Source: an uncultured Caulobacter sp. (GTDB taxonomy: Bacteria; Pseudomonadota; Alphaproteobacteria; Caulobacterales; Caulobacteraceae). From it: a stretch of DNA of 64,000 bases. A model generated the notes under the pieces. The model was not told where the DNA came from, made no database searches, and worked only from the letters and a program-made list of their open reading frames with translations. The stretch lies in contig NZ_CAMQSF010000014.1 of the NCBI RefSeq assembly GCF_947036865.1, forward strand, positions 20,574 through 84,573. The letters are read 5' to 3'. This document shows positions 1-8,622 of the stretch, one piece after another. The position numbers and the translations under genes are program-made. Every line of letters begins with the position of its first letter. The stretch's first letter is position 1.

Positions 1-669
1 GGCAAGTCCACCCTGTTCAACCGCCTGACCGAGGCGGAGGTGCTGGCCAAGGACATGCTGTTCGCGACCCTGGATCCGACCCTGCGCACGGTGAAGCTGC
101 CCGATGGCCGGCCGGCGATCATGTCCGACACCGTCGGCTTCATCTCCGACCTGCCGCACGAACTGGTCGAAGCCTTCCGGGCCACGCTGGAGGAGGTGCA
201 GGAGGCTGACGTGGTCCTGCACGTGCGCGACGTCGCCAATCCGGACAGCGAGGCCCAGGCGCGCGACGTCGAGACGGTGCTGTCCGAGCTCGGCGTCACG
301 CTCGACGAGGGCAAGACCGTCGTCGAGGTCTGGAACAAGATCGACCTGCTGTCGGACGACGACCGCGACATCGTCGAGGGCCAGGCCCGCCGCACCAACG
401 CCTCGCCCGTCTCGGCGGTCACGGGCGAGGGTTGCGAGGCGCTGCTGCGGCGCGTCGCGGGTCTGATCGACGATTCCCCGCCGGTCGAGGTGTCGCTCGG
501 CGCGCACGAGGGGCAGGCGCTGGCCTGGATCTACCGCAACGGCCGCGTGCTCAGCCGCTATGATGGCCCGGCCGGCGACGTCCAGTTGGTCGCCCGCCTC
601 GATGGGCAGGCGCTGGGCCGCTTCGAGCGCCAGTTCCCCGACGCCCTGGTCAAGGCCGCGGCGGAGTAG
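1..669 (+). CDS. hflX: GTPase HflX, C-terminal part (truncated by window start)
   Basis: Ribosome-associated GTPase of the HflX family, which splits or rescues stalled ribosomes. The reading frame is open from base 1 and begins inside the P-loop (GKSTLFNRLT). It then shows the G3 motif DTVGF, the family signature ELVEAFRATLEEV, the G4 motif NKID and the G5-like SAVTGEG, followed by the small C-terminal domain. The N-terminal HflX domain lies outside the window, so only 222 residues are seen. Its last 20 bases overlap the convergent rpiB gene. In alphaproteobacteria hflX often follows hfq, which cannot be checked here. Confidence 0.93.
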   Translation, partial: GKSTLFNRLTEAEVLAKDMLFATLDPTLRTVKLPDGRPAIMSDTVGFISDLPHELVEAFRATLEEVQEADVVLHVRDVANPDSEAQARDVETVLSELGVTLDEGKTVVEVWNKIDLLSDDDRDIVEGQARRTNASPVSAVTGEGCEALLRRVAGLIDDSPPVEVSLGAHEGQALAWIYRNGRVLSRYDGPAGDVQLVARLDGQALGRFERQFPDALVKAAAE

Positions 670-1090
670 CCAGCTTTTCGACCCGCCGCACATGACGGCC
701 GCCCGCGAACGGCGTCGTCAGGAAAGCCTCGACGCAGGCCTTCGCCGTGTCTGGCGTGATCGCCCGGGCGCCCAGCGCGATGACGTTGGCGTCGTTGTGC
801 TCGCGGCTCAGGGCGGCGGTCGCGGGTTCGGTCACGAGAGCGCAGCGGCAGGCCGGATGGCGATTGACCGCGATCGATATGCCCACGCCGGAACCACAGA
901 GCGCGACGCCGAACGCGGACCAGCCGCTGGCGATGTGTTCAGCGAGCTTGTAGCCGTAGTCGGGATAGTCGACCGGAGTCCCGTCGTCAGGACCCAGGTC
1001 CGTCACCTCGTGGCCCCGCGCCGCCAACCAGGCCGCCAGTTCGGCCTTCAGGGCGACGGCGGCGTGGTCCGACGCGATGGCGACGCGCAT
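650..1090 (-). CDS. rpiB: Ribose-5-phosphate isomerase B
   Basis: RpiB/LacB-family isomerase interconverting ribose 5-phosphate and ribulose 5-phosphate in the non-oxidative pentose phosphate pathway. It starts MRVAIASDHAA, typical of the family, and carries the CGSGVGISIAVN segment with the catalytic cysteine, plus SREHNDANVIALGAR. At 146 residues it has normal length. The ATG shares one base with the TGA of mazG (TGATG), so the two are probably translationally coupled. An in-frame upstream start exists but would extend into mazG and lose the canonical N-terminus. Confidence 0.93.
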   Translation of the reverse strand: MRVAIASDHAAVALKAELAAWLAARGHEVTDLGPDDGTPVDYPDYGYKLAEHIASGWSAFGVALCGSGVGISIAVNRHPACRCALVTEPATAALSREHNDANVIALGARAITPDTAKACVEAFLTTPFAGGRHVRRVEKLATPPRP

Positions 1091-1917
1091 CAGGCCTCTT
1101 TTTCCGCCGCCTTGGCCGCGTTCCACAGGCCATCCATCTCGGCGAGATCGGACTGGTCCGGCGTCTTGCCTCGCTCGGCGAGCCGCGCTTCGACGAAGCC
1201 GAAGCGGCGGGTGAACTTGGCGTTGGTGGCGCGCAGGGCGTCCTCGGGATCGACATCGAGCTTGCGGGCCAGGTTGGCGCAGACAAAGAGGATGTCGCCC
1301 AACTCCTCGCGCGCCTTGGCCTTGTCGCCGGCCTCGATCTCGACGGCGATCTCCTCGGTCTCCTCGCGCAGCTTGTCGAGCACCTCGGCGGCCGACGGCC
1401 AGTCGAAGCCGACGCGGGCGGCGCGCTTGGTCAGCTTCACGGCGCGGGTCAGGGCGGGCAGGCCAGCCGGCACGTCGTCCAGAACGCCGGTCTTGGCCTT
1501 GGCCTTGCGCTCTTCGGCCTTCAGCTGCTCCCAGCCGGCGACCTGGGCCGAGAGGTCGTCATAGGCGTGGTCGCCGAATACGTGCGGATGGCGGCGGATC
1601 ATCTTGTCGGAAATGGCCGTCGCGACGTCCCTGAGGTCGAACGCGCCTTGCTCCTCGGCCATGCGCGAATGGAACACGACCTGCAGCAGGAGATCGCCCA
1701 GCTCTTCCTTCAGCTCCGGCAGGTCGTTGCGCTCGATGGCGTCGGCGACCTCATAGGCCTCCTCGACCGTGTAGGGCGCGATGGTGGCGAAGGTCTGCTC
1801 CAGGTCCCAGGGGCAGCCGCCGACCGGGTCGCGCAGCTTGGCCATGATCTCCACGAGGCGGAAGAGCGGGTGCTGATCTTCACTCGGCGGGGCCAAGGGC
1901 GGGGTCTGGGAAGGCAT
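1090..1917 (-). CDS. mazG: Nucleoside triphosphate pyrophosphohydrolase MazG
   Basis: MazG hydrolyses NTPs and dNTPs to monophosphates and pyrophosphate, acting in nucleotide-pool housekeeping. Two MazG repeats are visible: the first with GGCPWDLEQTF, EEAYEVADAI and EELGDLLLQVVFHS, the second with EETEEIAVEIE and EELGDILFVCANLARK. The EExxE metal-binding motifs are intact in both. The 275-residue length matches the proteobacterial two-domain form. The start lies 38 bases inside the preceding symporter gene, and a later ATG (MAKLRDP) would also leave the first domain intact, so the exact start is uncertain. Confidence 0.93.
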   Translation of the reverse strand: MPSQTPPLAPPSEDQHPLFRLVEIMAKLRDPVGGCPWDLEQTFATIAPYTVEEAYEVADAIERNDLPELKEELGDLLLQVVFHSRMAEEQGAFDLRDVATAISDKMIRRHPHVFGDHAYDDLSAQVAGWEQLKAEERKAKAKTGVLDDVPAGLPALTRAVKLTKRAARVGFDWPSAAEVLDKLREETEEIAVEIEAGDKAKAREELGDILFVCANLARKLDVDPEDALRATNAKFTRRFGFVEARLAERGKTPDQSDLAEMDGLWNAAKAAEKEA

Positions 1918-3292
1918 TCGGCTGCGACTCGGCTGCGGACGTGGCGGCGGCCGCCGAAGCCGCGTCCCGCGCCGCGAGCTGGCGCTGGATCTCGGCGAGG
2001 CGGTTCGCGTCCAGCGGATAGCGCATCATGATCGCCGCGACCACCAGTCCCAGCACCGCCGGCACGAAGGCGTAAAGTCCGATCAAGGCCGCGTCGCCCT
2101 CCGGCGTCGAAACCTTGGGGTCGAAACCCAGCCAGCCCAGCGCGATGAACACGGCCACGGCCAGGGCGTAGCCCAGCTTCACCGTGCCGGTGACGATCGC
2201 GTAGAGCAGGCCGGTCTTGTCGACGCCGCTTTCAAGCCGCTCCTCGTCGCCGACGTCGGCCATCATCGAGCGCACCAGCACCGGCGCGGCGGAATAGGGG
2301 AGGCCGGCCAGAATGAGCACGACCATGCCGATGCCCGAATTGCCTTCCGGCGTGATCACCGCGCAGACCTGGACGAAGGCGTAGACGATGGCGGCCACGA
2401 CCAGCGCCCGGTGCTTGCCGAGCCGCTTGGCCAGAATCGGCCAAAGCGGCGCGCCGACCAGGGCGGCGACGAAATAGACCAGTAGCAGGACGCCGGCCTG
2501 GGTCTTGTCGAAGTGCTTGATGCGCTCGAAGAAGAACAGGAACAGCGTGCCGGCGATGCCGGGAGCCAGGCCCATCAGCAGGTCGGCCGTCAACAGCCGT
2601 CGCACCGACGGCCGCCCCAGGAGCTGGAAATACTGCTTAAGGCCGGTGTGGGCGGGACGCGGCGGCGCCTCCGGCTCCTTGACGCCCAGGACCGCCAGGG
2701 CCGTGGTCACGGGCAGCAGGAGCACGATGAACCAGCCCATGGCGCGTACGCTGTCGAGGTGGTCGCCCCTGAGCACGCCCGTGACGAACGGCGGCAGGCA
2801 GAGCACCAGGATCATGCCCACGACATTGGCGGCCTGCCACCAGCCGTAGATCCTGGAGCGTTGCTGATAGTCGCTCGACAGCACCGCGCCCCAGGCGGTC
2901 TGCGACAGCACCACGATCGAGAAGCCCGCGTAGAGCACCGCCAGCCAGAACCAGAGATACAGCGATCCGACTCCAGGCTCGGCCATGAACAGGGCGTAGA
3001 CTCCGGCCGTCAGCAGCGGCGCGCCGAAGATCATCCACGGGCGGAAGCGGCCGAAGCGTGAACGGGTGCGGTCCAGCACGCCGCCGAAGATCGGGTCGAA
3101 CAGGATGTCGAACAGCTTGACGATCAGAAAGGCCGAGCCGACCGCGGTCAGCGAGAGGCCCAGCGAGTTGATGTAGTATTCCGGCAGATACACCACGAGC
3201 GGCAGGCCCATGGCCGCGACCGGGATGCAGGGCGCGGCGAACGCGGCGAGCGACCATGAGGACGCTCTCTGAGGCGATGGCCCTTGCGACAT
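1880..3292 (-). CDS. MFS transporter, GPH (glycoside-pentoside-hexuronide) cation symporter family
   Basis: A 470-residue inner-membrane protein with about twelve hydrophobic segments. The signature FDPIFGGVLDRTRSRFGRFR in the loop after the second helix is characteristic of MelB/GPH symporters, which couple sugar or glycoside uptake to Na+ or H+. The C-terminal tail (about residues 440-470) is Ala/Ser-rich and probably disordered. It is the first gene of an overlapping minus-strand run with mazG and rpiB. The substrate cannot be read from the sequence. Confidence 0.82.
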   Translation of the reverse strand: MSQGPSPQRASSWSLAAFAAPCIPVAAMGLPLVVYLPEYYINSLGLSLTAVGSAFLIVKLFDILFDPIFGGVLDRTRSRFGRFRPWMIFGAPLLTAGVYALFMAEPGVGSLYLWFWLAVLYAGFSIVVLSQTAWGAVLSSDYQQRSRIYGWWQAANVVGMILVLCLPPFVTGVLRGDHLDSVRAMGWFIVLLLPVTTALAVLGVKEPEAPPRPAHTGLKQYFQLLGRPSVRRLLTADLLMGLAPGIAGTLFLFFFERIKHFDKTQAGVLLLVYFVAALVGAPLWPILAKRLGKHRALVVAAIVYAFVQVCAVITPEGNSGIGMVVLILAGLPYSAAPVLVRSMMADVGDEERLESGVDKTGLLYAIVTGTVKLGYALAVAVFIALGWLGFDPKVSTPEGDAALIGLYAFVPAVLGLVVAAIMMRYPLDANRLAEIQRQLAARDAASAAAATSAAESQPNAFPDPALGPAE

Positions 3293-3454
3293 GCTCGATC
3301 TCCTCCCAGCGCTGTTGCTCGCGCCGCGCCCGTGGTCCGGACGCTCTTATCGCCCGAGTGTGCGAGGAATACGCCAGGCGCGCCAGCCTCTTCGTGACGT
3401 CGACCCGAAGCCGCCTTCGAGGATGACCGGCGCGGCGCCATCCGAAGCTGCGCA

Positions 3455-3483
3455 TTGACCGTGTGCGACGCACCGGGTAGGCC
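3455..3483 (+). promoter_or_regulatory. Candidate promoter for the riboswitch-btuB transcript
   Basis: TTGACC at 3455-3460, a 17-base spacer, then TAGGCC as a weak -10. A start near 3490 would place the riboswitch at the very 5' end of the transcript, as expected. The -35 is good and the -10 is poor. Confidence 0.35.
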
Positions 3484-3489
3484 TGCCCG

Positions 3490-3652
3490 GGCGTCAGGTT
3501 CCTCGCGAGAGGATGAAAAGGGAACGAGGTTGAAGACCTCGGCTGCCCCCGCAACTGTAAGCGGCGAGTTCTAGCGCCATTGGCCACTGGGTCTCCATGA
3601 CCTGGGAAGGCGGCGCCAAGAGCAGTGACCCGCGAGCCAGGAGACCTGCCCG
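3490..3652 (+). promoter_or_regulatory. Cobalamin (B12) riboswitch
   Basis: The stretch contains the conserved cobalamin-riboswitch blocks in order: GGTTCC (3497-3502), GAAAAGGGAAC (3514-3524), the B12 box GCCCCCGCAACTGTAAGCGG (about 3545-3564), GCCACTGG (3583-3590), GGGAAGG, then AGTGACCCGCGAGCCAGGAGACC (split here by position: 3622-3647). It sits upstream of a btuB-like receptor on the same strand. About 160 bases separate its 3' end from the btuB start, which leaves room for an expression platform. Known riboswitches of this class switch the downstream gene off when adenosylcobalamin is abundant. Confidence 0.93.
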
Positions 3653-3812
3653 GCGCGGTCGTTCATCGCTCGGCCGGGGTGCGCCGAACGAACGGGATCT
3701 CCCGAGAAACGACAGTCACAGGACCGCGCGGCGGTCCGGGGCGTTCGCGCGGCCGTCAGGCTGGCGGGAGCGTCGCGGTCGACGCGCGGGTCGTTCAAAA
3801 GGGAATGAACTT

Positions 3813-5762
3813 ATGATCCGAGCGTTTCTCAGCTCCACCGCCTTGGCGTCCGTCCTGATCGCCAACCCCGTCCTGGCCCGCGATCAGCAGGCGCCCGAGG
3901 CGGACGTCGCCGGTCGCGCCGGCGCCAACGGCGTCGCCGAACTTGTCGTCACCGCCACGCGCGCGGCGACCCCGATCGAGAAGATCGGCGCGTCAGTGAC
4001 GGTCCTGACCGAGCCTGTCATCAAGGCCAGCCAGGCCGTCGTGGTCACGGAACTGCTGGCCCAGCAGCCCAGCGTAAGCTTCGCCCGCAACGGCGGCCCA
4101 GGCTCCGCGACCAGCCTCTATATCCGGGGCGCGGAGTCCCAGCACGCCGTGGTGCTGATCGATGGCGTCAAGCTGAACGACCCCTCGTCGACCCAGGGCG
4201 GCTTCAACAGCGGCAATCTTCTCGTCGGCGACATCGCCCGCATCGAAATCCTTCGCGGCGCGCAGTCGACCCTGTGGGGCAGCCAGGCCATCGGCGGCGT
4301 GGTCAATATCGTGACCGCCGACCCGACCGTCCCCTTCACCAGCTCGGTGGAAGCCGAGGGCGGGGCCCGCGACACCGCCTATCTGCGCGGCGCGATCGGC
4401 GGCGCCACCGACAAGGTCACCTGGCGCGCGGCCGGCGGCTACTACACCACCGACGGCTTCTCCTCGTACAAGTTCGGGACCGAGAAGGACGGCTACCAGA
4501 ACGCCGGCGCCTCGGGCCGCCTGCGCGTGAAGCTGGCCGACAACGTCTCGGCCGAGGTGCGCTCGGTCTATTCGCGCGGCAAGAACGACTTCGACGGCTT
4601 CAATGTCGACAGTCCGGAGTTCGGCCGCACCAAGGAACTGGTCGTCTATTCCGGCCTGAACGTCGCCCTGCTGGACGGCCGCTGGAACAACCGCATCGGC
4701 TTCGGCTACACCGACACCGACCGCCAGAACTACAATCCCGCGCGGAGCGTCCCGCTGACCTTCGACGCGGCCGGCAAGAACCGGCGCTGGGAATACCAGG
4801 GCGCGCTGGCGATCTCCGACCTAGTTAGCGCCACCTTCGGGGCCGAGCACGAGCGCGCCACGATGCGCACCCGCTCGCCCAGCGTCGCCCAGCCGCTGGT
4901 TCCGTTCCGCACCGGCCGCGTCGGCGTCGACAGCCTCTACGGCCAGCTGCGCGCCGAGCCGGTGAAGGGCCTCAGCCTGACCGGCGGGCTCCGGTACGAG
5001 GACCACGACACCTATGGCAGCCACACCCTGGGTCAGGTCGCCGCCGCCTGGGCCGTGAACGACGGCGATACGGTCCTGCGGGCCAGCTTCGGCCAGGGCT
5101 TCCGCGCCCCGGGGCTCTACGAGCTCTATAGCGAGTACGGCAATGTCGGCCTGTCGCCCGAGACGTTCGACAGCTGGGACGCCGGGGTCGAGCAGCGCCT
5201 TCTGGGCGGCAAGGCCCGGGTCTCGGCCACCTGGTTCCACCGCCAGGCCGACAACGAGATCCGCTTCTTCTCGTGCTCGTCGACCTCGTCCGATCCGCTG
5301 TGCCGCCCCGGCGGGACGTTCCGGTTCGGCTATTACAGCAACCTGCAGAAGACCAAGGCCCAGGGCCTGGAGCTGATCGGCGAACTGAAGCCCGTCCAGG
5401 GCCTGACCCTGACCGGCAACTACACCTACACCGACGCAGAGTCCGACAGCGGCGCCAGCAAGGGCAAGCAGCTCACGCGGCGGCCGAAGACCATGGGCAA
5501 TCTGTCGGCGACCTACCGCTGGCCGGTCGGCCTGTCGACCGGGGTAGCGGTGCGTTATGTGGGCAAGACCTACAACAACGACGCCAACACCCAGGTGGTC
5601 GCCAGCTACGCCACGGTCGATCTGCGGGCTTCTTACCCGATCAACGAAAACCTCGAGGTTTTCGGTCGGGTCGAGAACGCCTTCGACAAGGACTATCAGA
5701 CGATCCTGAACTACGGGACGCCGGGGCGTGGAGCCTTCGTCGGCCTGCGAGCGCGCTTCTAG
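3813..5762 (+). CDS. btuB: TonB-dependent vitamin B12 receptor BtuB-like
   Basis: Outer-membrane cobalamin transporter of 649 residues. A signal peptide (about residues 1-22, ending VLAR) is followed by a TonB-box-like ELVVTATR, a plug domain (LIDGVKLNDPSS, RIEILRGAQSTLWGSQAIGG) and a 22-strand-type barrel ending in the aromatic residue F (GLRARF). Its position behind the cobalamin riboswitch supports B12 as substrate. The frame is open much further upstream, but that part lies in the riboswitch; ATG 3813 has AAAAGGGA just upstream and gives a clean signal peptide. Confidence 0.9.
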   Translation: MIRAFLSSTALASVLIANPVLARDQQAPEADVAGRAGANGVAELVVTATRAATPIEKIGASVTVLTEPVIKASQAVVVTELLAQQPSVSFARNGGPGSATSLYIRGAESQHAVVLIDGVKLNDPSSTQGGFNSGNLLVGDIARIEILRGAQSTLWGSQAIGGVVNIVTADPTVPFTSSVEAEGGARDTAYLRGAIGGATDKVTWRAAGGYYTTDGFSSYKFGTEKDGYQNAGASGRLRVKLADNVSAEVRSVYSRGKNDFDGFNVDSPEFGRTKELVVYSGLNVALLDGRWNNRIGFGYTDTDRQNYNPARSVPLTFDAAGKNRRWEYQGALAISDLVSATFGAEHERATMRTRSPSVAQPLVPFRTGRVGVDSLYGQLRAEPVKGLSLTGGLRYEDHDTYGSHTLGQVAAAWAVNDGDTVLRASFGQGFRAPGLYELYSEYGNVGLSPETFDSWDAGVEQRLLGGKARVSATWFHRQADNEIRFFSCSSTSSDPLCRPGGTFRFGYYSNLQKTKAQGLELIGELKPVQGLTLTGNYTYTDAESDSGASKGKQLTRRPKTMGNLSATYRWPVGLSTGVAVRYVGKTYNNDANTQVVASYATVDLRASYPINENLEVFGRVENAFDKDYQTILNYGTPGRGAFVGLRARF

Positions 5763-5772
5763 CGCGCGTCCC

Positions 5773-5798
5773 GCCGGGCGGTCGCCAGATCGCCCGGC
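5773..5798. terminator. Hairpin between convergent genes
   Basis: GCCGGGCG (5773-5780) and CGCCCGGC (5791-5798) form a perfect 8-bp stem with a 10-base loop, exactly between the btuB stop and the stop of the convergent gene. No T-run follows on either strand, so it is a weak terminator candidate. Confidence 0.4.
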
Positions 5799-6398
5799 TC
5801 AGGCCTTGTCGAAGCCCGGCAGTTCGATCCTGACCAGCTTCCAGGCGAAGACGCCGCGTCGCTCCAGAACGAGGCCGAAGGTGTCGCCGTCGCGGCGATC
5901 ACGATAGGCGGCCTTGAAGTGGTTGAGGTCGAGATAGGCCAGCTTACGCTCGGTGTCCGACGGAGACTTGGCCTTGGCCGGAGCCTCGGCCGGGGCTTGG
6001 GGCGCTGGGTCCGTGGGGCCCGGCGCGGCTTGCGCCGTGCTTTGCGGCGCCTTGTTCGTCGCCACCATGGTCGCGATCGCGTCGGGCGTGGCGTAGGTCT
6101 CCACGGCCTTGTCGACGACGCCGACCAGCAGCATCTGGCCGAAGGCGGCGAAGGGGTTGTCCCGCAGCTTCGGATCTTCGGCGAACTTGCGTGTCATCGC
6201 CGCCTTCAACTGGCTCTTCAGGCTCTCGCGCACCGCCGGAAAGTCGACCGCGCTTTCCAGCCTGGCCTTGTCGCCCGCCCGGGCGGCTTCGTTCAGGTTC
6301 TGGAGCGCCAGAAGCGGCGAGACGAAATAGCCGGCGACCAGAAGGACGACGGCGACGGTCGCGCCAGCGCCGATCAGGATACGATTGTTGCGAGTCAT
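5799..6398 (-). CDS. DUF2939-type membrane-anchored protein
   Basis: A 199-residue protein with one N-terminal membrane segment (about residues 7-28) and a periplasmic domain. The pattern after the helix (ALQNLNEAARAGDKARLESAVDFPAVRESLKSQL, given as residues 31-64), the alanine/proline linker around residues 110-145 and the closing block with DTFGLVLERRG resemble the DUF2939 family, whose function is unknown. It stands alone, convergent with btuB. No catalytic motif is visible. Confidence 0.7.
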   Translation of the reverse strand: MTRNNRILIGAGATVAVVLLVAGYFVSPLLALQNLNEAARAGDKARLESAVDFPAVRESLKSQLKAAMTRKFAEDPKLRDNPFAAFGQMLLVGVVDKAVETYATPDAIATMVATNKAPQSTAQAAPGPTDPAPQAPAEAPAKAKSPSDTERKLAYLDLNHFKAAYRDRRDGDTFGLVLERRGVFAWKLVRIELPGFDKA

Positions 6399-6454
6399 CG
6401 GAGCCTCCAGCCGCGATTGACGCAGGCGTAAGGCGCCTGGTCAACCGGACGGGG

Positions 6455-7516
6455 TCAGCGCGGCGGCGACGCGCGCAGGATTTCAATCCACGGCGCCGGC
6501 TTCTTGCCGGTGCGCTTGACGAGGTCGTCGCCCAAGGCCCCGTACTTCGGATCCAGAAGGCTGGCCAGGGCGTAGGTGCCCACGGCGTTCGAGACGTCCC
6601 AATTGTGCGGCGCGTACTCGGCCTGGCCCGAGGCGGCGCGGTCGCGGTCGAACTGGATCTTGGAATTGGCGAACTCGATGTGCGTCTTCTCTCCGGTGGC
6701 GTAGGCCGTCAGCCAGTCCAGCGAGTGGGGCAGGCTAGCGCCGGCGGCGGTCTTGAACGTGAACCAATCCTCGCCATGGGCCTGGGCGGCCAGCGCCGCC
6801 ATCATCAGCGGGTCCAGATCGTAGGTCACATAGTGCAGGGCGTCGCGTTCGTGGAAATCGAACATCGACCCGTCGGCATAGAGATTGGCCGCGATCTGGT
6901 CGCGGAACGCCTGCCGGGCGCGGGCGATGAGCTTGGCGTCGCCTGTCTGGTAAGCGGCCAAGGTCGCCAGCTTGACCCGGTGGCTCTGCCAGTTGGTGTT
7001 GAAGTTCCTGGGTTTGGCGTCCATGGCGTCGAGATAGCCGCTGGCCATCTTGCGCCAGAACCCGTCGAGCTTGGCCCGGATCGGCGCGGGCAGGTCGTCC
7101 TCGGTCAGGTCATAGGCCATGATCAGGGTGTCGAAGCCCGTTTCGTCGATTGGGTTGAACGAGATCTGATAGATGTCGGCCCAGTTCTCGAGATAGCGCC
7201 CGGTCGCCGCGAGGAAGCGGCGATCGCCGGTCAGGCGGTAGGCGATCGCGAAGTTCAGCACGATCGGCTGGTCCTCGCGGGCCTTGATGCTGATCTCGCG
7301 GATGCCCTTGCCCGGCAAGGTGCCCTCGGTATGGGCGTGCGGGATGGCGCCCGGTGGCCGATCCAGGTTCGCGGCGGCCTTCGAGACGATCGAGTCCCTG
7401 CTCGCGGGCGCGATCGGTCCCTTGCCGAAGCCCGGCCCCAGCAGCCCGTAGTCGGCGGCCTGAGCGGCGGAGGCGGTGACGATCAAGCCGGCCGCGGCCA
7501 TCCAAGCAGTCTTCAA
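6455..7516 (-). CDS. Secreted alginate-lyase-like polysaccharide lyase
   Basis: A periplasmic or secreted polysaccharide lyase resembling the alginate lyase superfamily (PL5-like alpha/alpha toroid). Visible features are NTNWQSHRVK (an Asn/His-bearing active-site-like block), FDFHERDALHYVTYDLDP and a helical repeat pattern throughout. I place the start at TTG 7516: it lies 5 bases after GGGAGG and gives a typical signal peptide MKTAWMAAAGLIVTASAAQA. ATG 7501 is the alternative. The open frame extends 76 codons further upstream but reads as non-coding. Substrate is probably a uronate polymer, by family only. Confidence 0.72.
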   Translation of the reverse strand: MKTAWMAAAGLIVTASAAQAADYGLLGPGFGKGPIAPASRDSIVSKAAANLDRPPGAIPHAHTEGTLPGKGIREISIKAREDQPIVLNFAIAYRLTGDRRFLAATGRYLENWADIYQISFNPIDETGFDTLIMAYDLTEDDLPAPIRAKLDGFWRKMASGYLDAMDAKPRNFNTNWQSHRVKLATLAAYQTGDAKLIARARQAFRDQIAANLYADGSMFDFHERDALHYVTYDLDPLMMAALAAQAHGEDWFTFKTAAGASLPHSLDWLTAYATGEKTHIEFANSKIQFDRDRAASGQAEYAPHNWDVSNAVGTYALASLLDPKYGALGDDLVKRTGKKPAPWIEILRASPPR

Positions 7517-7647
7517 AGCAGCCTCCCAACGCTGAACCTCGCCCGCGTCTTCGCGTGGCGTCGGGAAAGATATCTGACCACCTGAAGCGCTTGTCAATAA
7601 TTGGCTATGCCAATTAAGGGAACTGGTCCGACCGTTCTCCGGCCGCT

Positions 7648-8523
7648 CTATGGCCCCGCCAGCAGGATGGAGAGCAGGGGGTTGGGAAAGCGCCGGTTCT
7701 GGATGATGGCGTAGAAGCTCTCGGTGATCCCAGGAACCTGGCACACCTCCACGAGGTCGCCGCGCGCCAGTTCGTCCCGAACCACGATCGGGGGAACCAG
7801 GGTAAGGCCGTCATGCTCGCGGGCGAACAGGCGCAACATGGCCATGTCGTCGACTTCAGCGTGAACGTCGGGCGTCACGCCGGCCAAGTCCATGGCGCGA
7901 TCGAACGCCCGTCGGATCTCGCTCTCGGGGCCCGGCAAGACCAAGGACGCGCCGTCCAGGGCGGCGGGGTAGTCAAAGGCGCTGGAGGCGGCGCCGGGGC
8001 GGGCGACGAGGCTGACGGTCTGGGCGTCGATCAGATGGCTGCGCAGCGAGCTTCGGGCGTCCAGCGGGGCCGGCGAATTGGCCAGGACGAGATCGAGGCT
8101 TCGCTCCTCCAGCCGCGCGAAGAGCTCGCGCGTGCCGCCCGAACTGACGGTCAGTTCGACGTCGGGCCGGGCGAGAAGCGGCCGCAGAAACCCGAGCTGG
8201 AAGTTGCGCGACAGGGTCGTCAGGGCGCCCACCCGCAGGCGTTTATGGGTCGCGGCGCTTCGGCCCTTGAGCGTGTCGAACAGCTCCTCGCCGGTCTCGA
8301 ACACCGTGTTGGCGTAGTCCAGGGCGATCTGCCCCGCCTCGGTCAAGACCAGCCGCCGACCCGCGCGGTCGAACAGAGCGACGCCCAGTTGCTGCTCAAG
8401 CTTTTGAAGTTGAACCGAAAGCGCCGACTGCGAGACATTGAGCCGCCGCGCCGCGCGCGTCATGGCGCCCTCCTGGGCCACGACCCAGAAATAGCGCAGA
8501 TGGTTGTAGTTCAAGCTCGCCAT
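7648..8523 (-). CDS. LysR-family regulator, NhaR-like
   Basis: A 291-residue LysR-type regulator. The N-terminus NYNHLRYFWVVAQEGAMTRA and the helix-turn-helix (LNVSQSALSVQLQKLEQQLG) match the NhaR subgroup; the rest is the periplasmic-binding-like effector domain. It is transcribed divergently from dabB-dabA with 96 bases between start codons, the usual arrangement for a LysR regulator and its target. NhaR controls a Na+/H+ antiporter in E. coli, and DabB is an antiporter-like subunit, so control of the dab operon is a reasonable inference. Confidence 0.85.
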   Translation of the reverse strand: MASLNYNHLRYFWVVAQEGAMTRAARRLNVSQSALSVQLQKLEQQLGVALFDRAGRRLVLTEAGQIALDYANTVFETGEELFDTLKGRSAATHKRLRVGALTTLSRNFQLGFLRPLLARPDVELTVSSGGTRELFARLEERSLDLVLANSPAPLDARSSLRSHLIDAQTVSLVARPGAASSAFDYPAALDGASLVLPGPESEIRRAFDRAMDLAGVTPDVHAEVDDMAMLRLFAREHDGLTLVPPIVVRDELARGDLVEVCQVPGITESFYAIIQNRRFPNPLLSILLAGP

Positions 8524-8539
8524 TCATCTGTTTTATGAA
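8523..8539. promoter_or_regulatory. Inverted repeat, candidate LysR operator for dab
   Basis: TTCAT-CTGTTTT-ATGAA is a perfect 5-bp inverted repeat with a 7-base spacer. It overlaps the first base of the LysR start codon, in the AT-rich LysR/dabB intergenic region. The geometry fits the T-N11-A rule for LysR boxes. Confidence 0.4.
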
Positions 8540-8622
8540 AAATCCTGATCCAAACAATCAATTTTATCGAAGGCTAGCGGCGCTGTAGCTCTCCCTCCTG
8601 AAACCGGCGGGAGATTTCGGTG

